The notes below the pieces were generated by a model, which was not told where the DNA came from, did not search any database, and worked only from the letters and a program-made list of their open reading frames with translations. A stretch of 64,000 nucleotides of DNA from Ferrimonas pelagia (GTDB taxonomy: Bacteria; Pseudomonadota; Gammaproteobacteria; Enterobacterales; Shewanellaceae): assembly GCF_039543565.1 (NCBI RefSeq), contig NZ_BAABJZ010000002.1:1-64000 (forward strand). Direction: 5' to 3'. Both the position numbers and the translations under genes were made by a program. Positions 50,518 through 58,785 of this stretch are shown here, in pieces. Within the stretch, counting starts at the first letter, position 1. Each line of letters begins with the position of its first letter.

Positions 50518-51669
50518 ATGAAGATCGTGATCGCGCCGGATTCATACAAAGAAAGCCTGACCGCCATGCAGGTGTGTGAGGCCATCGAAACGGGCTTTAA
50601 ACGGGTATTGCCCAATGCCCACTGCCTGAAGCTGCCAATGGCTGATGGCGGGGAGGGGACGGTGCGCTCCCTAGTGGACGCCAGCGGCGGCTCGATCCGT
50701 CATCTGCCGGTGACCGGGCCGCTTGGTGAGCCGGTGGACGGTTTCTTTGGCCTGATGGGAGATGGAGAGACGGCCGTGATCGAGATGGCGGCCGCGTCGG
50801 GGCTGCACCTGGTGCCGCCGGAGTCCCGCAATCCGCTGCAAACCACCAGCTTTGGAACCGGTGAGTTGATCAAGGCCGCCTTGGATAGCGGGGCGAAGCA
50901 TCTGATCATCGGGATCGGGGGCAGCGCCACCAATGACGGCGGCGCGGGCATGGCTCAGGCGCTGGGGATCGCACTGCTGAATGAACGCGGCCGGGCGATC
51001 GGCTATGGCGGCGGCGCGTTGGCTCGGTTGGCTCAGATCGATATCCGTGGGTTGGATCCACGCTTGGCTCAAGTGACCATTGAGGTGGCCTGCGATGTGG
51101 ACAATCCCCTGTGTGGCGACAGTGGCGCCTCTGCTATCTTTGGGCCGCAAAAGGGCGCCACGCTGGATATGGTGGCGCAGCTCGATACCAATCTGAAACA
51201 CTATGGCGTACTGATCGAACAGCAAATGGGCGTGGCGGTGATCGATATGCCCGGTGCCGGGGCCGCGGGAGGCATGGGGGCCGCGCTCTTGGGGCTATTG
51301 GGGGCGCAACTGAGGCCGGGGATCGACATCGTCATGGACGCTGTCGGTTTGAGTGAAGCGGTGCGGGGCGCTGATCTGGTGATCACCGGCGAGGGGCGGA
51401 TCGACAGTCAGACCATTCATGGCAAAACCCCACACGGCGTAGCGCGGATCGCCAAACAGCAGGGCAAGGCGGTGATCGCCATTGCCGGCTGCATGTCGAC
51501 CGACTATGCCGTGGTGCATCAGCATGGGATCGATGCGGTTTTCGCCGTGGTGCCGCGCGCGGTCTGTCTGGAAGAGGCGTTACGAGATGCGCAGTTTAAT
51601 GTGGAAAATACCGCGCGCAATGTCGCCCAAGCCTTGGCGATAGGGGGAACGCTCGGGAAGTCGAGCTGA
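50518..51669 (+). CDS. Glycerate kinase (GarK/GlxK type)
   Basis: Phosphorylates D-glycerate, giving 2-phosphoglycerate in class I enzymes. The protein has 383 residues. The family N-terminus MKIVIAPDSYKESLTA, PMADGGEGTVRSLVDA, GIGGSATNDGGAGMAQALG and ITGEGRIDSQTIHGKTP are all present. AAGGAG precedes the ATG. With the permease it forms a glycerate uptake and use pair, feeding lower glycolysis. Confidence 0.95.
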   Translation: MKIVIAPDSYKESLTAMQVCEAIETGFKRVLPNAHCLKLPMADGGEGTVRSLVDASGGSIRHLPVTGPLGEPVDGFFGLMGDGETAVIEMAAASGLHLVPPESRNPLQTTSFGTGELIKAALDSGAKHLIIGIGGSATNDGGAGMAQALGIALLNERGRAIGYGGGALARLAQIDIRGLDPRLAQVTIEVACDVDNPLCGDSGASAIFGPQKGATLDMVAQLDTNLKHYGVLIEQQMGVAVIDMPGAGAAGGMGAALLGLLGAQLRPGIDIVMDAVGLSEAVRGADLVITGEGRIDSQTIHGKTPHGVARIAKQQGKAVIAIAGCMSTDYAVVHQHGIDAVFAVVPRAVCLEEALRDAQFNVENTARNVAQALAIGGTLGKSS

Positions 51670-51701
51670 GCCGAACGGTGGCCAAGCGGCGCAGCGATGG
51701 G

Positions 51702-51965
51702 CTAGGCCATCTCCACCGTCAGCGGCGCATCCGCGCTGAGTACCGGGCTGGCGTGGCACTCCAGCGTCCAGTGCGGCTGCGTGGCGAAGCGGAAGCGATA
51801 CAGATCCTGCTCCGCTGGCAACTCTTGTACAGGAACGGCGGGATCGTGCCGTTGGACCTCACTCAGGCTGCGTAGGCAGATCTTCAGCTCAATGCTGTCA
51901 AAGCGACGGTTGGCGCGCGTTCGGACGCAGACGGCGCTGTCGGCCAACCACCACTCTCCTTCCAT
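51702..51965 (-). CDS. Hypothetical protein, unrecognised
   Basis: A soluble frame of 87 residues from MEGEWWLADSAV, or 100 residues from an earlier ATG; neither has a strong ribosome site. It is rich in beta-type residues and ends LTVEMA. The strand was chosen because the opposite frames lack any start signal and have erratic composition. It lies alone between the glycerate kinase gene and a tRNA-Leu. The 215 bases after its start show no other gene. Confidence 0.45.
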   Translation of the reverse strand: MEGEWWLADSAVCVRTRANRRFDSIELKICLRSLSEVQRHDPAVPVQELPAEQDLYRFRFATQPHWTLECHASPVLSADAPLTVEMA

Positions 51966-52180
51966 GATCCCCGAGTCGGAAACCAATGTGGCATCTCTGT
52001 GCATAATGGCGCTGGCTCACTGTCGATTAGAAGTCACCAAGGTACGCGAATTAAGATGAGGAACAAGCTCTCTCGCAGCAGGGTGTGATGGTGACGGGAT
52101 GTTCGCCGGATCTGTCGGTTGGACGGTGCGCCAAAGCGGGTATCGATTTGTGGCGGGCGCAGCCCAAACGCAGCATACGA

Positions 52181-52211
52181 AAAAGCCCGATGCATTGCTG
52201 CATCGGGCTTT
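52181..52211 (-). terminator. Terminator of tRNA-Leu copy 1
   Basis: On the minus strand a 13-bp stem (GCCCGATGCA paired with TGCATCGGGC) is followed by T residues, directly after the tRNA CCA end. Confidence 0.85.
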
Positions 52212-52220
52212 CCCTTAATA

Positions 52221-52306
52221 TGGTACCGAGAGAGGGACTTGAACCCTCAAGGCTATTAACCGGCGGATTTTGAATCCGCTGCGTCTACCAATTCCGCCAC
52301 CTCGGC
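52221..52306 (-). tRNA. tRNA-Leu(CAA), copy 1
   Basis: An 86-base class II tRNA with a long variable arm. Acceptor GCCGAGG pairs with TCTCGGT (a G-U at position 1-72), the anticodon loop is TTCAAAA (anticodon CAA, reads UUG), the T-loop is TTCAAGT and CCA is encoded. It is identical to a second copy 2.6 kb away. Confidence 0.97.
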
Positions 52307-52319
52307 TTAGTGGGAAGGG

Positions 52320-52347
52320 ATTATAGCCACTTGAGATCCGAGCGCAA
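52320..52347 (-). promoter_or_regulatory. Promoter of tRNA-Leu copy 1
   Basis: On the minus strand TTGCGC, a 16-base spacer and TATAAT lie just upstream of the tRNA. Confidence 0.75.
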
Positions 52348-52739
52348 TAGTTATTGTGCTGTTTGGCTGTTTTGTGGTCGAACATTGGCTCCAGCGGCGG
52401 TGCCGATCCCGATCCCCAGTTCACTCAATAGTGTGAATATGGAATTAAGGCCCACTTTGGTGGCCGATAATGTCGGCGCTTAGGACAAATGACCGGTTAG
52501 GTTTTAGGGAGTAGGCCGTGATCGGTCTGCAGAGCTCGGTTTTGAGTGGCTCTATGAGGCGAAGTCGAATTATTTTGGAATTTACCCCGCCTGGAAGGCC
52601 CCCGCTTGGCGCGGGAGAAGCACAAAGTGGGCAGAGTGCAGGTTTTGTTTTTCCTGCCTATCTCCCGCCGGAGTGTGGTTTGCATTCGTTTGGCTTTGAA
52701 CTATACCCAAGTCTCCACAATTAAAAGGGGTACTCAATT
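52348..52739 (+). other. Intergenic stretch before the Ig-like lipoprotein
   Basis: About 390 bases without a credible gene. Two partial inverted repeats are visible (CCGCTTGGCGCGGGAG region and TCTCCCGCCGGAG). The lipoprotein promoter is presumably here, but I cannot name it. Short frames inside lack ribosome sites. Confidence 0.4.
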
Positions 52740-54788
52740 ATGCGGCTGGCGAGTTTACGGGGTGTTTTACTGCTTTGTGTGGCGTTGGGATGGCTAAGCG
52801 CATGTGGGGGCGATCTGGATGAGTGCGACAGAAGTGGCCCGCCGGAGACTTGGCCCGTCAATTGTAGCGACGGTACGCCCAGCCCCATCACCGATCCCGG
52901 TGACCCTGCGGTGGTGAATACGCTTGAGGTTGTCTTGTGGGACTGTCCCGATCCCAGCAGTGACGCACTGGATAGCTGTGTTGAGAGTAACGCATTCGAT
53001 GCATTAAAGCCTTTGGTGGTTCAGGTGACGGCGCAGCAAGGTGGCGCCGCTGCCGTTGGGGAGTTGGTAGAGCTCTCGGCCGATAAGGGGACGTTGGTGC
53101 CCGCCGATGGCCGGGTATTGACCGACTCAGATGGCACGGCCCTGCTGCGGCTGTTAGCCGGAGAGGGAGACAGCGTGGTGCAGTTGGATGCACGTTTCAT
53201 CAATGTGTCGGAGACGCTGTACGCTTCCATTAATGCTCTGGATCTTGGCTTGACCCTGAGTACGGATCTGACTGACGGTGAGCTGCTGTCGGCTCAGTCT
53301 ACCATCACCGTCTCCGCCGCACTGACCGTGAATGAACAACCCTATCTGGATCCTATCTCCGTCAACTTCTCCTCATCTTGCAGTCAGAGTGGCGATGCCG
53401 AGATCGATGCCGTAGTGACGGCGATCGACGGTATCGCGATGGCCACGTATAAGCCCACCGGGTGCGTGGCGCAGGATGTGATCACCGCAACACTGGAGCT
53501 TGGCAGCAACTCGACCACCGACTCGGTTACGGTCGCGCTGGCGGAGACGCCGGCGTCGTCCATCGAGTACGTGTCAGCCACCCCAAACTATCTGCAGCTG
53601 GACTTTACTGGAGGGAGCACCACATCCGAGATCCGCTTCCGGATCATGGATGAGGTGGGCGCGCCGAAACAGGGCGTCGATGTCAGTTTTGCGCTGGCGA
53701 TCGGAGAGGGTAAGGTCGATCTCAGCACCGAGAGTGCGCGCAGCAACAGTGCCGGTGAGGTGAGTGTGGTGCTGGGCGCGCGCAATATCCCTGGCCCAGT
53801 CCGAGTAACGGCCACCGTTGTGGGTAGCAGCCCGCTGATCACCGCGGTGTCGCAAGAGCTGCGGATCGGCACCGGCTTGCCGGACAAAGACAGCTTCTCC
53901 GTCAGCTTTGGTCCTTACAATCCGGAGGCGTGGAAATACGATGGCGTCGAAGTGGATGTGACCGTCTTTGCTGGCGATCACTTCAATAACCCGGTGCCCG
54001 ACGGCACGGCGATCTCCTTGATCGCAGAAGGCGGCGTGGTGGAGTCGGGCTGTACCACCGTCAATGGCACCTGCTTGGTGAAGTGGCGCTCGCAGGGCGG
54101 TGAGATATTACGGGCCGAAGTGCCGGATGCGCGCGTGAGTGTGGTGGCCTTTGTCGAGGGCGAGGAATCCTTCCAGGATGTGAACGGCAACGGTGTGTTC
54201 GATGTGGGTGATTACGAGCTGATCTACGATGAGCACGAGGTTTACCTCGATGTGAACGAAGATGGCGACTATGACGCGGCCACCGAGCAGTTTATTGATC
54301 GAGACAACGACGGTTCTTGGAACGCAGGCAATGGTTTGTACAACGGCTTGCTGTGTACCGAAGCGCAGGAAACAGCGGGCGCCTGTGTGCGGGATCTGGT
54401 TGATCTGAACGATCACGGCGTCATCGTGCTGTCCGGGGGCGCGCCGTCGGCAACGCTCTCATTCGATGCGGCGACGGGTTATGCCTCGGTGTGTGCGGTG
54501 GATATTTCCCCTAACGGCAGTTGGAACCCACTGCCCTACGACACTGAGATCACCTTCGACGCGGAGGAGGGGATCGATCTGATCGGGACCACCTCATTTA
54601 ACGTACGCAGCACCTCGGCGGCGATTTACCATATCAATGAAGATGGCGAGGTACTGATCGATCAGCGCAGCAGTTGTGGCTTGGGTCGCTATGGCGTGCT
54701 GGTCGAAGGTGAAGGGGTGGTTCAAGTGGAGATCACACTGCCCGATGGCACCATCGTCAGTGATTCGGTTATGGCAACCGCTCCTTAA
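52740..54788 (+). CDS. Ig-like (invasin-type) lipoprotein with Ca-binding loops
   Basis: A predicted lipoprotein of 682 residues. Signal and lipobox LGWLSAC give the lipidated Cys22. The mature protein contains several Ig-like domains of the bacterial invasin/Big_1 type (patterns such as LVVQVTAQQGGAAAVGELV followed by TDSDGTALL). Around residues 480-530 there are EF-hand/dockerin-like loops DVNGNGVFDVGD, DVNEDGDYDAATE and DRDNDGSWNAG. The protein is acidic and probably sits on the outer membrane, perhaps as an adhesin or part of a surface assembly. It is flanked by two identical tRNA-Leu genes. Confidence 0.85.
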   Translation: MRLASLRGVLLLCVALGWLSACGGDLDECDRSGPPETWPVNCSDGTPSPITDPGDPAVVNTLEVVLWDCPDPSSDALDSCVESNAFDALKPLVVQVTAQQGGAAAVGELVELSADKGTLVPADGRVLTDSDGTALLRLLAGEGDSVVQLDARFINVSETLYASINALDLGLTLSTDLTDGELLSAQSTITVSAALTVNEQPYLDPISVNFSSSCSQSGDAEIDAVVTAIDGIAMATYKPTGCVAQDVITATLELGSNSTTDSVTVALAETPASSIEYVSATPNYLQLDFTGGSTTSEIRFRIMDEVGAPKQGVDVSFALAIGEGKVDLSTESARSNSAGEVSVVLGARNIPGPVRVTATVVGSSPLITAVSQELRIGTGLPDKDSFSVSFGPYNPEAWKYDGVEVDVTVFAGDHFNNPVPDGTAISLIAEGGVVESGCTTVNGTCLVKWRSQGGEILRAEVPDARVSVVAFVEGEESFQDVNGNGVFDVGDYELIYDEHEVYLDVNEDGDYDAATEQFIDRDNDGSWNAGNGLYNGLLCTEAQETAGACVRDLVDLNDHGVIVLSGGAPSATLSFDAATGYASVCAVDISPNGSWNPLPYDTEITFDAEEGIDLIGTTSFNVRSTSAAIYHINEDGEVLIDQRSSCGLGRYGVLVEGEGVVQVEITLPDGTIVSDSVMATAP

Positions 54789-54842
54789 GGCCACCCGCTT
54801 GATGGGGTGAGCTGCGCCAAGATCCGCAATGGCGGATACGAA

Positions 54843-54870
54843 AAAGGCCCTGACTTTCGTCAGGGCCTTT
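54843..54870 (-). terminator. Terminator of tRNA-Leu copy 2
   Basis: AAAGGCCCTGAC, a four-base loop and GTCAGGGCCTTT, then TT on the minus strand. It may also stop the lipoprotein transcript. Confidence 0.85.
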
Positions 54871-54879
54871 CTCTTAATA

Positions 54880-54965
54880 TGGTACCGAGAGAGGGACTTG
54901 AACCCTCAAGGCTATTAACCGGCGGATTTTGAATCCGCTGCGTCTACCAATTCCGCCACCTCGGC
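54880..54965 (-). tRNA. tRNA-Leu(CAA), copy 2
   Basis: Identical over all 86 bases to copy 1 and in the same orientation, but with its own promoter and a different terminator. Confidence 0.97.
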
Positions 54966-54977
54966 TTAGGGTTTTGC

Positions 54978-55005
54978 ATTGTATAGAACAGGTTGCGTTC
55001 GGCAA
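54978..55005 (-). promoter_or_regulatory. Promoter of tRNA-Leu copy 2
   Basis: On the minus strand TTGCCG, a 16-base spacer and TACAAT, placed as in copy 1. Confidence 0.65.
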
Positions 55006-55113
55006 GTCCTTTTGTGCTGAGTGCGCAAGTTTTGCGCGGTTTGGCGCAGTGTGGTCGGGATCTGCGACGCGGCTTTGGTACACTGCTGGCCAATCAAGTG
55101 CTAGGAGGGCCTT

Positions 55114-55623
55114 ATGAGTTCATTTGCCAACGCGCCGCGGGCGGGGTTGGGGCGCCGGTTAGCGGCCTGGATCTACGATTTTATGGTGGCACTGGCGGTG
55201 TATATGAGCGCCGGTGCGCTGCTGTTTGCCCTGTTTGTTGGCTTGTTGTCGCTGGGTGTGGTGGACGATCGCGGCTTGGAGCACGCCTCGGATGTGCTGC
55301 AGGCCAGCGGCTTGTGGTTGACGCTCAATGAGATCGGCAAACTGCTGGCGGTGGCCTGGCTGTTTGTCTGGAGCTGGAGTAAAAGCGGCCAAACCTTGGG
55401 CATGCGCGCGTGGCGCCTACGGGTTCAGTGCCCCAGCGGTGCACTGATGAGCCGTAAACAGGCGGGGTATCGCGCCTTGTATGCCTTTGGCGGGGTGGCC
55501 AACCTGAGTCTGCTGTGGGACGACCAACAGCAGGCGCTGCACGACCGACTCAGTGGCTCTGAGGTGGTGGAGCTGACGTTGGAGCAGAATCGGGCCTTGA
55601 TGGAGCAGCGGTCTGGCCGCTAG
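55114..55623 (+). CDS. RDD family membrane protein
   Basis: A 169-residue inner-membrane protein with the RDD signature: Arg in AGLGRRLAAWIYDFMV (Arg and Asp of the name) and the later Asp in LHDRLSG. There are three TM helices. The family may transport ions or small solutes, but its role is not established. AGGAGG lies five bases before the ATG. The FAH gene follows by eleven bases. Confidence 0.9.
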   Translation: MSSFANAPRAGLGRRLAAWIYDFMVALAVYMSAGALLFALFVGLLSLGVVDDRGLEHASDVLQASGLWLTLNEIGKLLAVAWLFVWSWSKSGQTLGMRAWRLRVQCPSGALMSRKQAGYRALYAFGGVANLSLLWDDQQQALHDRLSGSEVVELTLEQNRALMEQRSGR

Positions 55624-55633
55624 TGGAGTCGTG

Positions 55634-56248
55634 ATGCGAGTGGTAAAGGAAGGACAGGAGCAGGTAACCCCCTCCAAGATCCTCTGCGTTGGACGTAACT
55701 ACCTAGCGCACATCGAGGAGTTGGCCAATGCGGTGCCTGAGCAGATGGTGGTGTTTTGTAAGCCCAACTCGGCCATCGGTGAGCGTTTGGTGGCACAGCG
55801 TGGCGATGAGCCGGTGCATTACGAGGCGGAGTTGTGCTTTCTCTATCGGCAAGGGCGGTTTGTCTCGGTGGCGGTGGGGCTGGATCTCACCCTGCGCGAG
55901 TCTCAGCAGCGACTGAAGCAACAGGGTCTGCCGTGGGAGCGTTGCAAGGCGTTTGATGGTTCGGCGCTGTTCAGTGCGTTTGTGCCTATGCCGAAGGCGT
56001 CGGCGGGTTTGGCGCTGGAGCTGCGCATTGATGGGGCGATCGTCCAGGCGGCGCCGATAGAATTAATGATCTACTCGCCGGCGGCGATCTTGGCTGAGAT
56101 CCAGTCCTTTATGACGCTGGAGGATGGCGATCTGGTGATGACCGGCACCCCCGCCGGGGTGGGAGTGGTTCCGGCGGGCAGTCGGTTTGAGGCGCAGGTA
56201 CTGCATCGGGCGCAGCCGTTGGTTGGTGCCAGCTGGCACGCCCAATGA
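55634..56248 (+). CDS. Fumarylacetoacetate hydrolase family protein
   Basis: A 204-residue enzyme of the FAH superfamily (YcgM/HpcE-like), members of which are metal-dependent hydrolases or decarboxylases. Metal ligands are expected in EAELCF and downstream (LDLTLRE), and the family motif GDLVMTGTPAGVG is clear. The exact substrate cannot be told. It starts at an ATG one codon after an in-frame GTG, with GGAG ahead. It is probably co-transcribed with the RDD gene. Confidence 0.9.
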   Translation: MRVVKEGQEQVTPSKILCVGRNYLAHIEELANAVPEQMVVFCKPNSAIGERLVAQRGDEPVHYEAELCFLYRQGRFVSVAVGLDLTLRESQQRLKQQGLPWERCKAFDGSALFSAFVPMPKASAGLALELRIDGAIVQAAPIELMIYSPAAILAEIQSFMTLEDGDLVMTGTPAGVGVVPAGSRFEAQVLHRAQPLVGASWHAQ

Positions 56249-56381
56249 GCGTCTGCTAACGCATTTTTAGTGGTGTCGGTTCAGGGGCCAGCTTCTCGGC
56301 TCAGGCTGTTTCTGAGCGTTAACGCCGGCTCTGCCCGTGCTCAGCACTCGGTCTGCGAAGCGTCCTGTATCCGGCGCTTCG

Positions 56382-57446
56382 CTACCTTCGCTGCAGCATG
56401 AAGTAGGCCGCCACCGCAAACAGCATGCTGGGTAGCATGGCGCCGAGGAAGGTGGGCAGGCCCATCACCAGACTCATGGGGCCGAAGATCTCATTGCTCA
56501 GATAGAAGGAGAAACCGGTGATCACGCCCAGCAGAATGCGCGCGCCCATGGTCACCGAGCGCAGCGGGCCGAAGATAAAGGAGAGGCCCAGCATCATCAT
56601 CACGCCGACGGTAATCGGCTGGGCCACCTTGCGCCAGAGTGCCAATTCATAGCGTGTGGTGTCCTGCCGGTTGGCTTCTAGGTAATCCAGATAGCCCATG
56701 AGTCCTTGGATGGACAGGGATTCGGGTTTGACGGTCACGACCTGCAGCTTGTCTGGGGTCAGGGTGGAGCGCCAGCGATCCTGATCCAGCTCGTGGGTGC
56801 TGACTTGCTCATCACTGAGTCGGGTCTTGGTGACGCCGATCAGGCGCCAGGCCTCTCCTTCGAACACCGCCTGCTCAGCTTGGGTGACGTGGCGCAGGTT
56901 GTTGCTGTCGTCAAAGTCGTAGATGGCGACGCCGTTAAGCTTGTTGGCTTCCTGCACCTCGGTGATATTGACGAACAGGTCGCCGTCCTTGGCCCAAGTG
57001 CCATTGCGGGCGCTGATCAAACTGCCGCCGGAGATCTTCTGCGCCCGCAGCTCACGGGCGGTCTGCTCGGAGACCGGCGCGACGTACTCGCCAAACAGCA
57101 TCGCCAGCAGCATCAGCGGCACGGCGGTCTTCATCACCGAGCCAGCGATGTTCAGGCGGGACATGCCGGCCGCTTGCATCACCACCAGCTCGGAGCTGGA
57201 GGCCAGCATACCCATGCCGATCAAGGAGCCGAGCATGGCCGCAATGGGGAAGAACATCTCCACATCACGGGGGATCAAAAACAGCACGTACATCACCACG
57301 TCCCAGGTGGTCATGTCACCACGGCCCACCAGGCGCAGCTGATCGACGAACTTGATCAGCCCGGACAGGCCGGTCAGCACCAGCAGACACAGCGCCGAAG
57401 TGCTGGTAATGGTGCGGGCGATGTACATATCGAGAATGCGGATCAT
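56382..57446 (-). CDS. lptG: LPS export ABC permease LptG
   Basis: One of the two permeases that extract LPS from the inner membrane, with LptF and the ATPase LptB. The protein has 354 residues. TM segments frame a periplasmic beta-jellyroll domain (about residues 100-260), with the family N-terminus RILDMYIARTI. The start overlaps the lptF stop by four bases. Confidence 0.95.
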   Translation of the reverse strand: MIRILDMYIARTITSTSALCLLVLTGLSGLIKFVDQLRLVGRGDMTTWDVVMYVLFLIPRDVEMFFPIAAMLGSLIGMGMLASSSELVVMQAAGMSRLNIAGSVMKTAVPLMLLAMLFGEYVAPVSEQTARELRAQKISGGSLISARNGTWAKDGDLFVNITEVQEANKLNGVAIYDFDDSNNLRHVTQAEQAVFEGEAWRLIGVTKTRLSDEQVSTHELDQDRWRSTLTPDKLQVVTVKPESLSIQGLMGYLDYLEANRQDTTRYELALWRKVAQPITVGVMMMLGLSFIFGPLRSVTMGARILLGVITGFSFYLSNEIFGPMSLVMGLPTFLGAMLPSMLFAVAAYFMLQRR

Positions 57447-58552
57447 GCCTTGGCCTCCCGTTTGAACATCGCTAGGAATTTACGGCCACCGGGTCGGCCT
57501 TTGCCGATCAGCAAGATCCCAATGGCGAGTGCGGTCAGGTGGATCCACCACAGCCCGAGCTGGTGTGGAATGGCACCATTCTCAATGGCTTTTCGTCCGG
57601 CCATGAGCAAACCGAAGTAGCCGAGGTAGATCAGGATCGCGGGCACCATCTTGGCAAACTTGCCCTGGCGCACATTCACCCGTGACATGGGCACGGCGAT
57701 CAGCACCAGCAGGGGCAGGGACAGGGGCACGGCGATCCGCCAGTGGATCTCAGCCCACGCATGAGCTGAGCCGTCCTCGAACAACTGGGTCATCGAATAG
57801 GCGGACAGCTTGCGTCGCTTATGGGACGACTCCTGGGCCTTGATCTCCATCTCATAGCTGCCGAACTCCAGCTGGGTGTACTCCTGAGTGTTGAGTACCC
57901 CGCTGATCCGCGCGCCTTCATTGAGCTGCAGACGCTGCGAGCCGTCATTGGCTTCGACAATGCGGCCGGAGTTGGCCAGCACCAATGCCGTTTCATCTGT
58001 GGTGGTGGCGTCCGCGTCCGGTACTTGGGCGACAAAGACGGTATCCAGATTGCCCTTGGACAGGCCTTCGACGTAGATCACCCCTTTGCCGTTGGCGGCG
58101 CGCTGGAACCGACCCTGTACCAAGGCGGCCAGACCGGCTTCCGATTCGGCCTGCTCTAACACCTGATACTCCCGCTCCTGCGCCCACGGGGCGACCCACA
58201 GCGCGGTGGTGCCGGAGAGGATCGCCATGATAAAGGCCAGCAGCAGCGTCACCCGGGTGACGTACCATTCGGAGATCCCGACGGCGTGCAGCACCGTCAT
58301 CTCACTTTCGGCGTACATCCGGCCGTGCGCCATCATCACGCCCAAAAACAGCGATAAAGGCAGGATCAGGGAAAGCAGCTCAGGCAGGTTGAGCGCGAGT
58401 AGGGTGACAACCAATTTGCCGGGGAATTGTCCTTCTGCCGCGTCCGCCAGGATCCTGACGAATTGTTGGCTAATAAAGACGGTGATCAGAACCGCTAATA
58501 CCGCGATCTGGGCCCGGAAAGCTTCCCGGAGCAGGTACCTAAGTACAATCAA
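57443..58552 (-). CDS. lptF: LPS export ABC permease LptF
   Basis: Partner permease of LptG, 369 residues. N-terminal MIVLRYLLREAFRAQIAVLA begins the first TM helix; three helices lie on each side of the periplasmic jellyroll domain, with LILPLSLFLGVMMAHGRMY in the first half. It leads the lptFG operon and is divergent from pepA, with about 230 bases between. Confidence 0.95.
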   Translation of the reverse strand: MIVLRYLLREAFRAQIAVLAVLITVFISQQFVRILADAAEGQFPGKLVVTLLALNLPELLSLILPLSLFLGVMMAHGRMYAESEMTVLHAVGISEWYVTRVTLLLAFIMAILSGTTALWVAPWAQEREYQVLEQAESEAGLAALVQGRFQRAANGKGVIYVEGLSKGNLDTVFVAQVPDADATTTDETALVLANSGRIVEANDGSQRLQLNEGARISGVLNTQEYTQLEFGSYEMEIKAQESSHKRRKLSAYSMTQLFEDGSAHAWAEIHWRIAVPLSLPLLVLIAVPMSRVNVRQGKFAKMVPAILIYLGYFGLLMAGRKAIENGAIPHQLGLWWIHLTALAIGILLIGKGRPGGRKFLAMFKREAKA

Positions 58553-58669
58553 AGCCAGTGTCCGTTTAGTAAACTTGTAATTTCTCTGGAAACAGGTTGT
58601 GTTTTAAGTAAACTAACTACTTTTACACCTTTTTAAACAGCCTCGAGGCCCAACAGAGGGAGAAAAAGT

Positions 58670-58747
58670 ATGAAAATACAATCCCCTGTCAACGGCAACA
58701 AACCCGTCCCATGCGGCCTGGAGGCCAGCAAAGCGCGTATTATCTAA
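58670..58747 (+). CDS. 25-residue ORF with strong ribosome site upstream of pepA
   Basis: A short frame MKIQSPVNGNKPVPC..., preceded by GAGGGAGAAAAAGT directly before the ATG and ending with TAA 38 bases before the pepA ATG. The peptide has no signal or TM segment. It could be a leader peptide for pepA or an independent small protein. Only the strong ribosome site and position support it. Confidence 0.4.
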   Translation: MKIQSPVNGNKPVPCGLEASKARII

Positions 58748-58785
58748 CAATAATACAGCCATGTCTTTAAGAACCGGGAGATGCC

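Noticed and set aside
51781..52059. Plus-strand frames across the hypothetical gene after the glycerate kinase gene
   Set aside because: No start signals and irregular composition; the minus-strand frame is somewhat better, though itself uncertain.
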